64,000 nt of DNA from Lacticaseibacillus thailandensis DSM 22698 = JCM 13996 (GCF_001312865.1 NZ_BBER01000001.1:659795-723794); one strand, 5' to 3'; shown: positions 47,449-57,586, numbered from the stretch's first letter. Program-made: numbers and translations. Notes: a model not told the origin generated them from the letters alone.

Positions 47449-47964
47449 TTAGTTCAATGCCCGCCGACGCCGGCATGCAAGTAATAGCACGATGACCAGC
47501 AACATGCCGCAAACGGCCCCGGTGGTATCTAGAATCACGTCTTGAAACAAAGGCGACCGGTCACCGGTCAACATTTGGTGGAACTCATCCAACGCTGCAC
47601 AGCCCGCGCAGGTTAGCGGCACCATGACCACGCGTAACCACCAAGCGGGGATGTGGCGGCGGGTTCCCATGTACAGCGACAGGCCCAGGATAAAGTACGA
47701 ACCAAAGTGGGCACACTTGCGCATAATGAACTGTAAGACCCCAAAGTAGCCCTCACTAGCCACACTCACCACACTGCCCGCATAGTGCCAATGGATGGCC
47801 GCCACCAGGTGGTAACCAGGCTTACTCGGCAATAACCGTGCTAATAGTGGGGCCGCATTTTGCTGGTGAAAGGTCATTGAGCTACTGATAAATAGCATTA
47901 ACAGTACGAATAACGCCAGCACCAACCAGCCGTTGCGCCGTACGCCGCCCCAAAATGTCCGCAT
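47449..47964 (-). CDS. VanZ family membrane protein
   Basis: A 171-residue VanZ-like protein with four helices. The family pattern SMTF...KCAHFGSYFILGL...DEFHQMLTGDRSPLFQDV is seen in short segments. It is the second VanZ gene in the window and unlike the one at 33648 in sequence. Start at 47964 after a GGGGGT site. The role is unknown beyond an association with cell-envelope antibiotics. Confidence 0.82.
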   Translation of the reverse strand: MRTFWGGVRRNGWLVLALFVLLMLFISSSMTFHQQNAAPLLARLLPSKPGYHLVAAIHWHYAGSVVSVASEGYFGVLQFIMRKCAHFGSYFILGLSLYMGTRRHIPAWWLRVVMVPLTCAGCAALDEFHQMLTGDRSPLFQDVILDTTGAVCGMLLVIVLLLACRRRRALN

Positions 47965-48067
47965 CGATTTACCCCCAAAAACAATTTGCCTACGCCCTAG
48001 TGTAGCTAAATTGTCGGGCCAAACCAAGTCCACCAGACAGGATGGGGCCATTTTTAATTACGGCAAA

Positions 48068-48096
48068 GAAAAAAAAGCCACCCACAGCGGGTAGCT
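48068..48096 (-). terminator. glmS: Terminator of glmS
   Basis: An eight-base stem with wobble pairs (48076-48083 with 48089-48096) and a T8 run on the minus strand, 60 bases after the stop. Confidence 0.8.
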
Positions 48097-48155
48097 TCTT
48101 TGCAATATGGGCACTCGGTGGGTAGTACCTATACCAGGCCGTCACCACTAGCTGA

Positions 48156-49967
48156 CTACTCCACCGTCACTGACTTCGCCAGGTTCCGGGGACGGTCAAC
48201 GTCGTACCCACGATCCAGACTGGCGTAGTAAGCAAGCAACTGGCACGGAACGATCAACGCTAGCGGTGCCAGGGACGGGTTGAGGTCATCAATCACCAGG
48301 TCATCCCCAGGTTCGGCCAGCGACCGGGTAGCAATTCGTAGCACGTGTGCACCACGCGCTGCTGCCTCCGTGGCATTTGCCCGTGTGTGCGCAGCAGTGA
48401 CCGGATCACTGATCAAGGCGATCACTGGAGTCCCGTTTTCGATCAAGGCGATGGTCCCGTGCTTCAATTCACCAGCAGCAAAGCCTTCCGCCTGTACGTA
48501 AGAAATTTCCTTGAGCTTTAGCGCGGCCTCGAGGGCGACGTAATAGTCCAACCCGCGTCCAATGTAAAAAGCATTGCGGGTGGTAGCCAAAGCACTCTTA
48601 GCCAATTCGTGCACCGTGTCCTTGGCGTCGACAAGCGTCTGTTGTGTAGCCGCAATCAAGCCCAGCTCGTGGGCAAGGTTCCAATCTGCGGCCGCCTGTA
48701 CGTGCTTAGCCACACCCAACGCCTTCGCAACCAGCGCCGTAGTGGCCACCTGGGCCGTGTACGCTTTGGTGGAAGCCACCGCAATTTCTGGACCCGCGTG
48801 CAGGTTCAACGCGTAATCAGCTTCACGCGCCAACGTGGAGGTCGGTACGTTGGTGATGGTCAAAGTTGGGAATCCTTGCGCCTTAACTTTGACCAGCACC
48901 TGGCGAATGTCAGCCGTTTCCCCACTTTGGGTCAGAAAGACAAACATCGGCTTGCCCGCTAACAGCGGTTGGTGGTAACCAAATTCGGAGGCCAAGTAGG
49001 CACTGGCGGGCATGTGGGCGTATTCCTCCATCAACGCTGCCCCAACTAGACTAGCGTGGTAGCTGGTCCCGGCAGCCACAAAGTACAACCGGTCCGCGGC
49101 CGCCAACGCCTGGGTCAGTTCGGCGGACAAGTTCACCGTGCCGTTCTCATCAGTGTAAGCAGCTAACAGGCGCCGCATGACGACGGGCTGCTCATCAATT
49201 TCCTTGAGCATGTGGAATGGGTACGTTCCGAGGTCACCGTCACCCTCACTCACATCAACGATGAACGTGTCACGGCTAACCGGCTGGCCATTGATATCCA
49301 TGAGTTGAACGCTACCAGCCCGCAGTACGCCCAGTTCCTGGTCGTGAATTTCCATAAATTCATGCGTCCGGTCCAACAGGGCCAACGCGTCACTACCCAC
49401 GGCGTTGAAGCCATCACCAACCCCAATGAGGAGTGGGGACTTGTTCTTAGCCACGTACAACGTGTCCCCATCATCACGGTCTGCCAGGGCAAAGGCGTAC
49501 GAGCCATCCACCAGCTGCATCACGTGCCGCAAAGCGTCGGTCACCGTCGCCCCCTCCTGAACGAACCGGGCTAGTAGCTGCACGGCAACTTCAGTATCAG
49601 TATCGCTGGCCATCGTCACGTCAGCCAGATACTGGTCACGCAAAGCGGCCACGTTCTGCAGGACACCGTTATGTACTAAGTAGAAACGGCCGTCAGCGGA
49701 AACGTGCGGGTGCGCGTTAGCAATCGTGGGCTTACCATTAGTAGCCCAACGCGTGTGTCCGATACCCAACGTGCCCGTTAGGGTCGCTGGCACCTTCGCT
49801 TCTAGACGCTTGATGCGACCAACCTCTTTGATCAATTGTCCACCACTGTGCCGATCATGCACAAAAATACCGGCCGAATCGTAACCACGGTACTCCAGCC
49901 GCTCTAGCCCCTTCAGCAACACTTGCGTTGCATTAACATTGCCAACCACACCAATGATTCCACACAT
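48156..49967 (-). CDS. glmS: Glutamine--fructose-6-phosphate aminotransferase (isomerizing)
   Basis: Makes glucosamine-6-phosphate from fructose-6-phosphate and glutamine, the entry to amino-sugar and wall synthesis. The nucleophile is Cys2 in MCGIIGVVGN; glutaminase segments GIGHTRWATNG and HNGVLQN follow. Two SIS domains carry FVAAGTSYHAS, TQSGETADIRQ and IGRGLDYYVALEAALKLKE, and it ends DRPRNLAKSVTVE. 603 residues. Start at 49967. The leader has NagR-type operators, not a glmS ribozyme. Confidence 0.98.
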   Translation of the reverse strand: MCGIIGVVGNVNATQVLLKGLERLEYRGYDSAGIFVHDRHSGGQLIKEVGRIKRLEAKVPATLTGTLGIGHTRWATNGKPTIANAHPHVSADGRFYLVHNGVLQNVAALRDQYLADVTMASDTDTEVAVQLLARFVQEGATVTDALRHVMQLVDGSYAFALADRDDGDTLYVAKNKSPLLIGVGDGFNAVGSDALALLDRTHEFMEIHDQELGVLRAGSVQLMDINGQPVSRDTFIVDVSEGDGDLGTYPFHMLKEIDEQPVVMRRLLAAYTDENGTVNLSAELTQALAAADRLYFVAAGTSYHASLVGAALMEEYAHMPASAYLASEFGYHQPLLAGKPMFVFLTQSGETADIRQVLVKVKAQGFPTLTITNVPTSTLAREADYALNLHAGPEIAVASTKAYTAQVATTALVAKALGVAKHVQAAADWNLAHELGLIAATQQTLVDAKDTVHELAKSALATTRNAFYIGRGLDYYVALEAALKLKEISYVQAEGFAAGELKHGTIALIENGTPVIALISDPVTAAHTRANATEAAARGAHVLRIATRSLAEPGDDLVIDDLNPSLAPLALIVPCQLLAYYASLDRGYDVDRPRNLAKSVTVE

Positions 49968-49987
49968 TTTGCTAACTCCCATTCTTT

Positions 49988-50003
49988 AATTGGTATAGAC
50001 CTT
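49988..50003. promoter_or_regulatory. glmS: NagR (YvoA)-type operator before glmS
   Basis: AATTGGTATAGACC matches the GntR-family NagR/dre half-palindrome (consensus near ATTGGTATAGACCA). It lies between the glmS promoter and start codon and beside a TATGTGAAA/TTTCACATA inverted repeat. Confidence 0.6.
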
Positions 50004-50038
50004 ATGTGAAATTTTCACATAATTGGTCGATAGGTAGA

Positions 50039-50067
50039 ATGATAGCAGTACCGGCAATTTACGTCAA
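50039..50067 (-). promoter_or_regulatory. glmS: Promoter of glmS
   Basis: On the minus strand TTGACG (50062-50067) and TATCAT (50039-50044), 17 bases apart, about 70 bases before the start codon. Confidence 0.75.
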
Positions 50068-50078
50068 CACATTAAATA

Positions 50079-50113
50079 TTGGTATACCAAGCTAATTTGC
50101 AAATTGGTCTACC
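50079..50113. promoter_or_regulatory. glmS: Further NagR-like operators upstream of the glmS promoter
   Basis: The palindrome TTGGTATACCAA (50079-50090) and AATTGGTCTACC (50102-50113) share the TTGGTnTA/TACCAA half-site with 49988-50003. Sites on both sides of the promoter suggest repression by looping or blocking. Confidence 0.5.
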
Positions 50114-50162
50114 TTGAGTTAAAAAGTTTCCCCACTAAGGCCCGTAATTACGGGCACCCAAC

Positions 50163-50195
50163 AAAAAAAAGTGGCCCACCAGAGGTAGACCACTT
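50163..50195 (-). terminator. glmM: Terminator of glmM
   Basis: An imperfect stem (50169-50180 with 50184-50195) followed on the minus strand by eight T. Confidence 0.78.
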
Positions 50196-50226
50196 GTATT
50201 AATAAAAAAAATTTTGGCATTGATGT

Positions 50227-51579
50227 TTAGGCGCCCATTTCGGTCCGGACCACACGCGCGATGTCATCCACGTAGGCGCTAACCAGTTCCGGCGTCTTGG
50301 CTTCAGCCATAACTCGCAAGAGGCTTTCTGTACCACTAGGACGCACTAACACACGCCCGTCACCAGCCATACGGTCCTCAACGTCCTTAATGGCATCAGT
50401 GATGGCCGGGTAGTTCTTCCAGGAGTTCTTATCCTTGACCGGCACGTTCACCAGCTTCTGTGGATAAGTGTGCACCGGCGCCGCCAATTCGGACAGCGTC
50501 TTGCCCGTTGCTGCCATCACGGACAACAACTGAATCCCGGTCAGCATCCCGTCACCGGTGTTGTGGTAGTCAAAGAGGATAACGTGACCGCTTTGTTCAC
50601 CACCGATGTTGTAACCGTGGGCACGCATCTCTTCAACGACGTGGCGGTCACCCACCGCAGTCTGGACGGAGTGCATCCCGTTGGCTTCAATGGCCTTGTA
50701 CAAGCCCAGGTTACTCATAACGGTCGTCACGATGGTGTCCTTCTTCAACTGGCCCTGGCTCTTCATGTACGTGCCCAGAACAAACATGATCTTGTCACCA
50801 TCGACAATGTTCCCGTGTTCATCCACAGCAATGCACCGATCGCCATCACCATCAAAAGCCAACCCAATCTGGGCACCCTTGTCCACCACGGCCTTAGCTA
50901 GGGCCTCAGGATGGGTGGAGCCCACACCATCGTTAATGTTGATGCCGTTAGGGGCCGTGGCCATGGTCTCAAAATCAACGTCTAGGTCACCAAAGAGGCG
51001 ACTCACAATACCACTCGTGGCCCCATTAGCCCCATCGAGCACCACCTTGATGCCAGAAAGGTCCTCGTTGACCGTCTGCTCTAGGAACTGCGTGTACTTC
51101 TGGATGCCTTCAGGATAAGCAGCCACAGTGCCCAGCCCCTTTGCGCTTGGACGCGGCAACGTATCCACCTTTGCGTCAAGGTAAGCCTCAATTTCGTCTT
51201 CAGTATCGTCCGACAGTTTGTAGCCGTCAGGACCGAAGAACTTGATCCCGTTGTCCTGTGCGGGATTGTGAGAAGCAGAAATCTGAATCCCCGCCGCAGC
51301 GCCCTGCACCTTAATGAGGTAAGCCACTGCGGGGGTCGTGATCACTCCCAACGACAATACCTCAATACCAACGGACAGCAGTCCCGCAATGAGGGCATCC
51401 GCCAACATCTGACCCGAAATTCGGGTATCCCGTGCGACCAATACCAACGGCGTCTCACCGTTCTCCTGGTGCTTCGTGAGCACATACCCACCAGCGCGTC
51501 CTAGCTTGAAAGCTAGCTCGGGCGTCAACGTCTCATTTGCCACACCACGTACACCGTCAGTACCAAAATACTTAGTCAT
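50227..51579 (-). CDS. glmM: Phosphoglucosamine mutase
   Basis: Converts glucosamine-6-phosphate to glucosamine-1-phosphate for UDP-GlcNAc. The start [15 protein letters not shown], the phosphoserine loop [19 protein letters not shown], the metal loop [13 protein letters not shown] and the sugar loop GGEQSGHVI are intact; the phosphate site is [11 protein letters not shown]. 450 residues. It follows cdaA-cdaR, the standard order, and GlmM is known to inhibit CdaA in bacilli. Confidence 0.98.
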   Translation of the reverse strand: MTKYFGTDGVRGVANETLTPELAFKLGRAGGYVLTKHQENGETPLVLVARDTRISGQMLADALIAGLLSVGIEVLSLGVITTPAVAYLIKVQGAAAGIQISASHNPAQDNGIKFFGPDGYKLSDDTEDEIEAYLDAKVDTLPRPSAKGLGTVAAYPEGIQKYTQFLEQTVNEDLSGIKVVLDGANGATSGIVSRLFGDLDVDFETMATAPNGININDGVGSTHPEALAKAVVDKGAQIGLAFDGDGDRCIAVDEHGNIVDGDKIMFVLGTYMKSQGQLKKDTIVTTVMSNLGLYKAIEANGMHSVQTAVGDRHVVEEMRAHGYNIGGEQSGHVILFDYHNTGDGMLTGIQLLSVMAATGKTLSELAAPVHTYPQKLVNVPVKDKNSWKNYPAITDAIKDVEDRMAGDGRVLVRPSGTESLLRVMAEAKTPELVSAYVDDIARVVRTEMGA

Positions 51580-51640
51580 TATTTCTCCTCGTTTCTGCGT
51601 TTTACCGCGTAACTACGTTTACCATTTTATTACTTTTAGA

Positions 51641-52768
51641 CTACTTTGTGCTACTACTGCCGCTACTTGATGAACTATTCACGCTGCTGGAAGTACTGCT
51701 ACTTGCCGCGCTACTGCTGCTCGACGAACTCGAACTTACTGATGCACTACTCGCAGAATCACTGCTTGCAGCGCTTGACGCCGCACTAACTTCACCCGCT
51801 TCGCTACTATTTTCGGTTGTCACTTTCAGGTTCACCTTAATATCATTGGGGTCCGCGTTCACCAGGTTAGGGTAAATATTCGTCACGCGCACCGTTTTGG
51901 TCGTGCTACTCGTCACGTTGCTGACCTCCACCGGTAACGTTAACGTGTCCAGTTTGGCCAGCACGGACCGACTACCATAAATGCGGACACTATCCGTACT
52001 GCTCTTGAGCGTGACGGCGCGGTTTTTAGCGACCGACCCGGTTTGCTTAAACTCGACGCCCACCTTTTTGCTTGGCAAGCTGACTGGCAACATGACCTTC
52101 ACGGTTTCTGGTAACACAATGACGTTCAAAGTATCACCATTACTGTCAACCGCCTGCACCGAAACGGTTTGGGTCACGTCCTTACGCGTATTGTGGCTCA
52201 GCGCCACCGTCGCCACGACCTTATTGATTCGCTTGATCTCTTCTCGCGAGCCGGAGACCCGGACGGAGTTTGTCGATAATTTTGGCGTGCCCACCTCGTA
52301 ACCATCGGCGAGTGCATCCACGTTGTACTTGACCTCAATTGGCATGGTCCGGTTGACCCGCTTTTGAATATTCACGGTGATGGTCGCCGGTGAAATTTTG
52401 TAGTTCAAAGTCCGATTCAGGCCCTCCTCCGTCAGCTTGACGCGGTGCTTGCCCACACCTAACTGGCTCAAATTAGCCACGACTCGAAAATTCTGCGTGT
52501 TCTTCACCGCGGTCACCAGCGCAGAGCTGCCCGACACACGCACCTTGACGTTTTGCGGGTACCCAGTAATAAAGTACTTCGTCGTATCCGCGTTTAACTG
52601 TAGCGGGACCTTAACCGTCGCCGACCGGGTCGCCAAGAGCGAACTGTTGGCCGTACCACTTTGTCGTGTGTTGTTGACCTGCTTGGTGTTCACGTAGAAA
52701 AAGATGCCCAGCGCCAGCACCAACGACAGGAGACGGTAAACCCACTTGCTTTCCCAAAACTTATTCAT
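51641..52768 (-). CDS. cdaR: CdaR (YbbR-domain) regulator of diadenylate cyclase
   Basis: A 375-residue protein with an N-terminal helix (VYRLLSLVLALGIFFYV) and an extracellular region of about three to four YbbR repeats, for example STNSVRVSGSREEIKRINKV and SSTDSVRIYGSRSVLAKLD. It ends in a long Ser-rich tail (about 45 residues). CdaR binds CdaA and tunes c-di-AMP output. Its ATG overlaps the repaired cdaA stop. Confidence 0.93.
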   Translation of the reverse strand: MNKFWESKWVYRLLSLVLALGIFFYVNTKQVNNTRQSGTANSSLLATRSATVKVPLQLNADTTKYFITGYPQNVKVRVSGSSALVTAVKNTQNFRVVANLSQLGVGKHRVKLTEEGLNRTLNYKISPATITVNIQKRVNRTMPIEVKYNVDALADGYEVGTPKLSTNSVRVSGSREEIKRINKVVATVALSHNTRKDVTQTVSVQAVDSNGDTLNVIVLPETVKVMLPVSLPSKKVGVEFKQTGSVAKNRAVTLKSSTDSVRIYGSRSVLAKLDTLTLPVEVSNVTSSTTKTVRVTNIYPNLVNADPNDIKVNLKVTTENSSEAGEVSAASSAASSDSASSASVSSSSSSSSSAASSSTSSSVNSSSSSGSSSTK

Positions 52769-53609
52769 TTGCGCGCCCCCTTCCGGTTAACACCCAAAAT
52801 GAAATCACGAATTGGGTTGTGCTTCTCCTCGTCCTCAGCCGGGACCAATTGTGCCGTCAAAAAGGCAGGTAATCCTCGCGCGACAGGTCAATCATTAGGT
52901 GGGAATTGTTAGTGATGGTCACCCCACCAGTTTCTTCGGAAACCACGACCGTCACCGCGTCCGTCACTTCACTGATTCCGACCGCCGCACGGTGCCGGGT
53001 GCCTAAACTCTTAGGAATCGCGTTACTTTCCGACAACGGCAAGTAGGCCGCAGCCACGGCGATACGGTTATCCCGAATAATAACCGCTCCGTCGTGTAAT
53101 GGGGTGTTGGGAATAAAGGTGTTGATGAGCAACGCCCCACTGACTTCCGCGTCAATGGGGATCCCGGTCTCTATGTATTCTTCTAGTCCGGTATTCATCT
53201 GAATGGTAATCAGCGCCCCAATGCGTCGTTTACTCATGTACTGAATTGCCTGATCGAGTTGCTCCACTAACCGCTTGCCGGTATCGTGCTGGCTTTCCGC
53301 ACCGTAACTAAACAAACCGCCGCGACCCAGATGTTCCAGTCCACGCCGAATTTCTGGTTGGAAAATAATGACGATGGCCACCACCGACCAACTGATAATT
53401 TGGTCCAAAATAAAGGATACGGCCCGTAGTTGTGCGCCCCAGGCAATGAGGCGAATCACCACGATAACCAAAATCCCGCGGAACAGCTGGACGGCTTTAG
53501 TACCGCGCAACAACATTATCAAACGGTACAAGAAATACCAGACCACCAATATGTCAACGATGTTCGCTAGCGTTGACCAGGTGAAAAACTGGGTGAATAA
53601 TTCCTTCAT
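52765..53609 (-). CDS. cdaA: Diadenylate cyclase CdaA (frameshifted near the end)
   Basis: Makes c-di-AMP from two ATP; the signal controls potassium and osmolyte balance. Three N-terminal helices are followed by the DAC domain with PLHDGAVIIRDN (DGA motif) and GTRHRAAVGISE (RHR motif). A T run near 52859-52863 appears one short; repaired, the end reads FLTAQLVPAEDEEKHNPIRD, then ILGVNRKGARK, with a TGA overlapping cdaR. About 281 residues. Start at 53609 after TGGAGG. Confidence 0.94.
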
Positions 53610-53643
53610 CCTCAATGCCTCCATACAATGCGTAACTGTGGAC

Positions 53644-53649
53644 ATTATA
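53644..53649 (-). promoter_or_regulatory. cdaA: Extended -10 promoter of cdaA-cdaR-glmM
   Basis: On the minus strand TGCTATAAT is a consensus extended -10 element, 35 bases before the cdaA start. No strong -35 was found. Confidence 0.6.
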
Positions 53650-53746
53650 GCATGGACCAGGACACGATTGGGCGTGAATTGCCCGTGTGACCATTGATGG
53701 GGGCTCCCCGTGCTCAGCCGGCAATAATGAGTCCGGGTGCGCAACA

Positions 53747-53777
53747 CAAAAGCACCCGCCACTGAGTGACGGGTGCT
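53747..53777 (-). terminator. nrdE: Terminator of nrdE
   Basis: An eight-base stem (53751-53758 with 53770-53777) and a short T tract on the minus strand, ten bases after nrdE. Confidence 0.75.
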
Positions 53778-53786
53778 TAACGGACG

Positions 53787-55959
53787 TTAAATCACACAAC
53801 TTTCACAATCATTACTACCGACTTCCTGTTCATCATCCGTAAATGTCCGGATGTAGTAGATCGACTTGATCCCCTTATAGTGGGCGTAGTTCCGCAGAAT
53901 GTTGAGATCCCGCGTGGTCATCTTGTTGGTCCGCCCCTTCTTCCACGGATACAGCCCTTCCGGAATCGTGCTCCGCATGAACAACGTTAACGACAACGAC
54001 TGATCCACGTGTTGCTGTGCCGCCGCGTACACGTCGATCACCTTACGCATATCGGTGTCGTATGCACTCTTGTAGTACGGCAACGTGTCGTTGGACAAAC
54101 CGGCAGCCGGATAGAAGATTTTCCCAATCGTCTTTTCCTGGCGGTCCTCGATCCGGTTAATGATCGGGTGCAATGATGAACTGGTGTCGTTGATGTAACT
54201 AATTGAACCGTTGGGTGCTACTGCCATCCGGTTCTGGTTGTACAAACCGTACCGCATGACGTCGGCACGCAACTGCCGCCAATCAGCCACCGTCGGAATG
54301 TGGATATCCTTGAAGAGCGCCTGTACCTGCGGGTTGTGCGGTTGCCAATCATCGTTGATGTAGCGGTCAAAGTAAGAACCATCGGCGTACTTGCTCCGAT
54401 CAAAGTGGTAGAACGATTCGCCACGTTCCCGAGCAATTTTATTGGACGCTACCAACGTGTAGTAGTTCAAGCACAGGAAGTAGACACTAGTAAACTCAAT
54501 GGACTCAGGCGAACCATATTCCATGTGGTTGAGGGCAAAGAACGTGTGCAACCCCATCGCGCCGAGTCCAATCGAGTGTGCGCGGTGATTGCCGTGCTGT
54601 ACGGACGGCACCACGTCAATGTTGCTTTCATCAGACACAAAGGTCAATGCGCGTACCATGGCCTCGACCGCCCGGCCAAAGTGCTTGGTCTTCATCAGGT
54701 TGGGAATGTTTGTGGAACCCAGGTTGCAGGAGACGTCCGTACCCAACACATCGTAACCTTGCTGGTTGTTGATCTTGGAGGGTTCCTGGACCTGCATGAT
54801 TTCCGAGCACAGATTACTCATGATGATCTTGCCGTCAATTGGGTTAGCCTTGTTGGCGGTATCCACGTTCATAATGTACGGGTAACCGGATTCTTGTTGC
54901 AACCGCGAAATTTCGTTTTCCAGGTTCCGCGCCTTGATCTTGTACTTCTTGATTTTCGGATTAGCAACCAACGCGTCGTATTCCTTGGTAATATCCACGT
55001 AAGAAAACGGCTTGCCGTACTCGCGTTCCACCGAGTATGGCGAGAACAGGTACATGTCCGCGTTGTCACGCACCAGTTCATAGAACTTGTCTGGCACGAT
55101 CACACCTAAGCTCAGGGTCTTCACGCGGTACTTTTCGTCGGCATTTTCCTTCTTGGCCCCTAAAAAGTTGATGATGTCGGGATGGAACACGTTAAGGTAA
55201 ACCACACCGGCACCCTGACGTTGACCCAACTGGTTGGAATACGAGAAGGAATCTTCCAGCAGCTTCATGACGGGCAAGACCCCACTAGCAGCACCCTCAA
55301 TGCCCTTGATGGGTGCCCCGGCTTCACGCAGGTTGGAGAGCGTCAGACCCACGCCACCACCGATGCGGGACAGCTCCAAAGCGGAGTTAATGGCACGACC
55401 GATGGAATTCATATCGTCAGTCACCTGCAATAAGAAACAGGAGACCAGCTCACCACGGCGAGCACGCCCCGCGTTTAAGAAGGATGGGGTCGCCGGCTGG
55501 TACCGCTGGTGAATCATTTCCTCCGCGAGGTCGTGGGCTAAGGCCTCGTTACCGTCCGCAAAGTACAGCGCGTTGGCAAACACCCGGTCCTTGAAGTCCT
55601 CCAGGTAGTACTCACCATCGTTGGTCTTGAGCGCGTACTGGGCGTAGTACTTGTAAGCGGCCATGAAGGACTTAAACTGAAAGTGTTGATCCTTTAAGTA
55701 TTGGTACAAGTTTTCTTTAAATCCCGCACTATACTTGTCGAGAAACGCCGCCTCGTAATAATCGTGATCCACGAGGTAGTCCAACCGCTCAGCCAGTGAA
55801 CCAAAGCGCTTAGTGTTGGGCTCCACGTTCTCGGCCAAAAAAAGCTACCAGTGCTTCCTTATCCTTGTTAAGCGGGATCTGCCCGTTAACGGGAATGTTA
55901 ATTTCGTTATTTAGTTTGTAATATGAAACCTGCTCAGGTGAAATTGATTTAAGTGACAT
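53787..55959 (-). CDS. nrdE: Ribonucleotide reductase class Ib, large subunit (frameshifted near the start)
   Basis: Reduces ribonucleoside diphosphates with NrdF. It starts MSLKSISPEQVSYYKLNNEI at 55959. A run of seven (plus A at 55837-55843) breaks the frame; six restore ALVAFLAENVEPNTKRFGS. Catalytic cysteines are in GELVSCFLLQV, in LCSEIMQ and at the redox-active C-terminus NDCESCVI; the radical-transfer segment is NGSISYINDTSS. About 724 codons, without an ATP-cone overall-activity domain, as in class Ib. Downstream of nrdH. Confidence 0.96.
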
Positions 55960-55992
55960 ATTGTACCTACTTTCGTACCGTGTGACGGGAAA

Positions 55993-56029
55993 TAAAAAAA
56001 ACAGCTGGCCGCCTTTAGACAGCCAACTG
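55993..56029 (-). terminator. Terminator-like hairpin at the nrdH stop
   Basis: A ten-base imperfect stem (56002-56011 with 56020-56029) followed by a T8 run on the minus strand. It overlaps the last nrdH codons, between nrdH and nrdE, and could lower nrdE expression relative to nrdH. Confidence 0.65.
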
Positions 56030-56245
56030 CTTCAACACATCCGGACGGAAACCGGTGATGGCTTCCATTCCGTCCGCTTCGAGTACCGGCGTCATCTTGA
56101 AGCCCTGATTCTTAAGGTAGTTCACGTATTCAGGTTCCTCGTTGATGTTGTGTTCGGTATAATTAATGTTGTGCTCGTCCAGAAACCGCTTCGTCATGCG
56201 GCACCGTGGGCAACCATTTTTGGTAAATAAAGTAACGTTGCGCAT
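56015..56245 (-). CDS. nrdH: Glutaredoxin-like NrdH redoxin
   Basis: The electron donor for NrdE, 76 residues. The redox motif is CPRC (residues 12-15), in TKNGCPRCRMTKRFLDEHNI; the family end is MTPVLEADGMEAITGFRPD. Start at 56245, eight bases after AAAGGA, rather than the ATG two codons earlier. It begins the nrdHE transcript. Confidence 0.93.
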   Translation of the reverse strand: MRNVTLFTKNGCPRCRMTKRFLDEHNINYTEHNINEEPEYVNYLKNQGFKMTPVLEADGMEAITGFRPDVLKQLAV

Positions 56246-56283
56246 ATCCATCAGTCCTTTGATTTCGTAAGTATGCCATTATG

Positions 56284-56330
56284 ATACCCAATATAGTGTG
56301 CTTGGTCAACCACAACACCACATCTTGTGT
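56284..56330. promoter_or_regulatory. NrdR box pair upstream of nrdH
   Basis: Two 16-base sites, 56284-56299 (ATACCCAATATAGTGT) and 56315-56330 (ACACCACATCTTGTGT), resemble the NrdR box and are 31 bases apart, three helical turns, the spacing known for NrdR. Confidence 0.7.
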
Positions 56331-56401
56331 TGTGTAATTTCGTGAAAGTGCCCGTATCATCGCATTAATACGTCCAAAACTTTTTTGGCGGCATTTCACT
56401 T

Positions 56402-56461
56402 GCACCATATATAGCATATATTACCCCCAAAAAAAGCGCGTTTACACACCATATATTGTGT
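56402..56461. promoter_or_regulatory. NrdR box pair upstream of nrdF
   Basis: ACACCATATATTGTGT (56446-56461) is a near-perfect NrdR box; a weaker one, GCACCATATATAGCAT, is at 56402-56417, about four turns away. With the pair at 56284-56330 it gives four boxes in the divergent promoter region. Confidence 0.7.
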
Positions 56462-56557
56462 GCTAATCTAAGGCATACCACCGGTGGTACTAGTATCCGT
56501 ACATACAATCGCCGTGCCACCGTAATTTAGCGGTAAAACCGCAAGGAGGTTCTTCAT

Positions 56558-57580
56558 TTGACTGATTTAGTAAAGAAGTTCGCGGGTGTTGATGATTACA
56601 AGGCGGTGAATTGGGACCGGGTCAACGACGCCATTGACAAGGCGACGTGGGAAAAACTGACCGAACAGTTCTGGTTGGACACCCGCATCCCCGTATCTAA
56701 CGACATGGACGACTGGCGCGAGTTGGATACCGACCACCAGTGGGTCGTGGGCCACGTCTTCGGCGGCCTGACCCTGTTGGACACGGTGCAATCACAAGAC
56801 GGCATGCAGGCGTTGCGCCAGAATGTCGTGACCCCACACGAAACCGCCGTTTTGAACAACATCCAGTTCATGGAGTCAGTGCACGCTAAGAGTTACTCCA
56901 CCATTTTCTCGACGTTGAACACGCCTGACGAAATTGACGAGATTTTCCAGTGGTCCGACACTGAGGACTTCCTCCAGGCTAAGGCTAAGACCATCGTGGA
57001 TATTTACCGTAACGATCCGGATCACCTGCACAAAAAGGTCGCCAACGTCTTCCTGGAAACCTGCCTCTTCTATAGTGGTTTCTACACACCATTGTACTAC
57101 TTAGGCAACAATAAGTTGAACAACGTGGCCGAAATCATCAAGCTGATTTTGCGTGACGAATCCGTACATGGCACTTACATTGGTTACAAGTACCAGGTAA
57201 CTTACGACCAGTTGACCGACGCCGAAAAGCAGGCCCAGGATGACTGGGCTTACGACTTGTTGTACAGCCTCTTTGAAAATGAGACGAACTACGCCAAGCT
57301 CGTTTACGACCAGGTTGGCTGGACGGACGAAGTCATGACGTTCGTGCAGTACAACGCGAACAAAGCCTTGATGAACCTCGGTAAGGAGCCCATCTTTGAC
57401 ACCACGGCCAGTGACGTTAACCCCGTCATTATGAACGGGATCAACACCACAACCTCTAATCACGACTTCTTCTCCCAGGTTGGTAACGGCTACCTGTTGG
57501 GCCAAGTCGAAGCCATGAACGACGATGACTACCTCATCGGTTTGGACGCAGACGCACAGAAAAATGAGAAAAAAAGGTGA
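56558..57580 (+). CDS. nrdF: Ribonucleotide reductase class Ib, small subunit
   Basis: Holds the dimanganese or diiron site and tyrosyl radical. Metal ligands are visible in FGGLTLLDTVQSQDG (Asp), NNIQFMESVHAKSYS (Glu, His) and ILRDESVHGTYIGYKYQ (Glu, His). 340 residues. The start is a TTG six bases after AAGGAGG. Its last codons contain an A7 run (57569-57575); with six A the stop would be TAA overlapping the nrdI ATG. Divergent from nrdHE. Confidence 0.96.
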   Translation: MTDLVKKFAGVDDYKAVNWDRVNDAIDKATWEKLTEQFWLDTRIPVSNDMDDWRELDTDHQWVVGHVFGGLTLLDTVQSQDGMQALRQNVVTPHETAVLNNIQFMESVHAKSYSTIFSTLNTPDEIDEIFQWSDTEDFLQAKAKTIVDIYRNDPDHLHKKVANVFLETCLFYSGFYTPLYYLGNNKLNNVAEIIKLILRDESVHGTYIGYKYQVTYDQLTDAEKQAQDDWAYDLLYSLFENETNYAKLVYDQVGWTDEVMTFVQYNANKALMNLGKEPIFDTTASDVNPVIMNGINTTTSNHDFFSQVGNGYLLGQVEAMNDDDYLIGLDADAQKNEKKR

Positions 57581-57586
57581 TCGTTA

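Noticed and set aside
49968..50226. glmS ribozyme in the glmS leader
   Set aside because: The leader lacks the compact ribozyme core and instead has a promoter close to the gene with GntR-type operator repeats.
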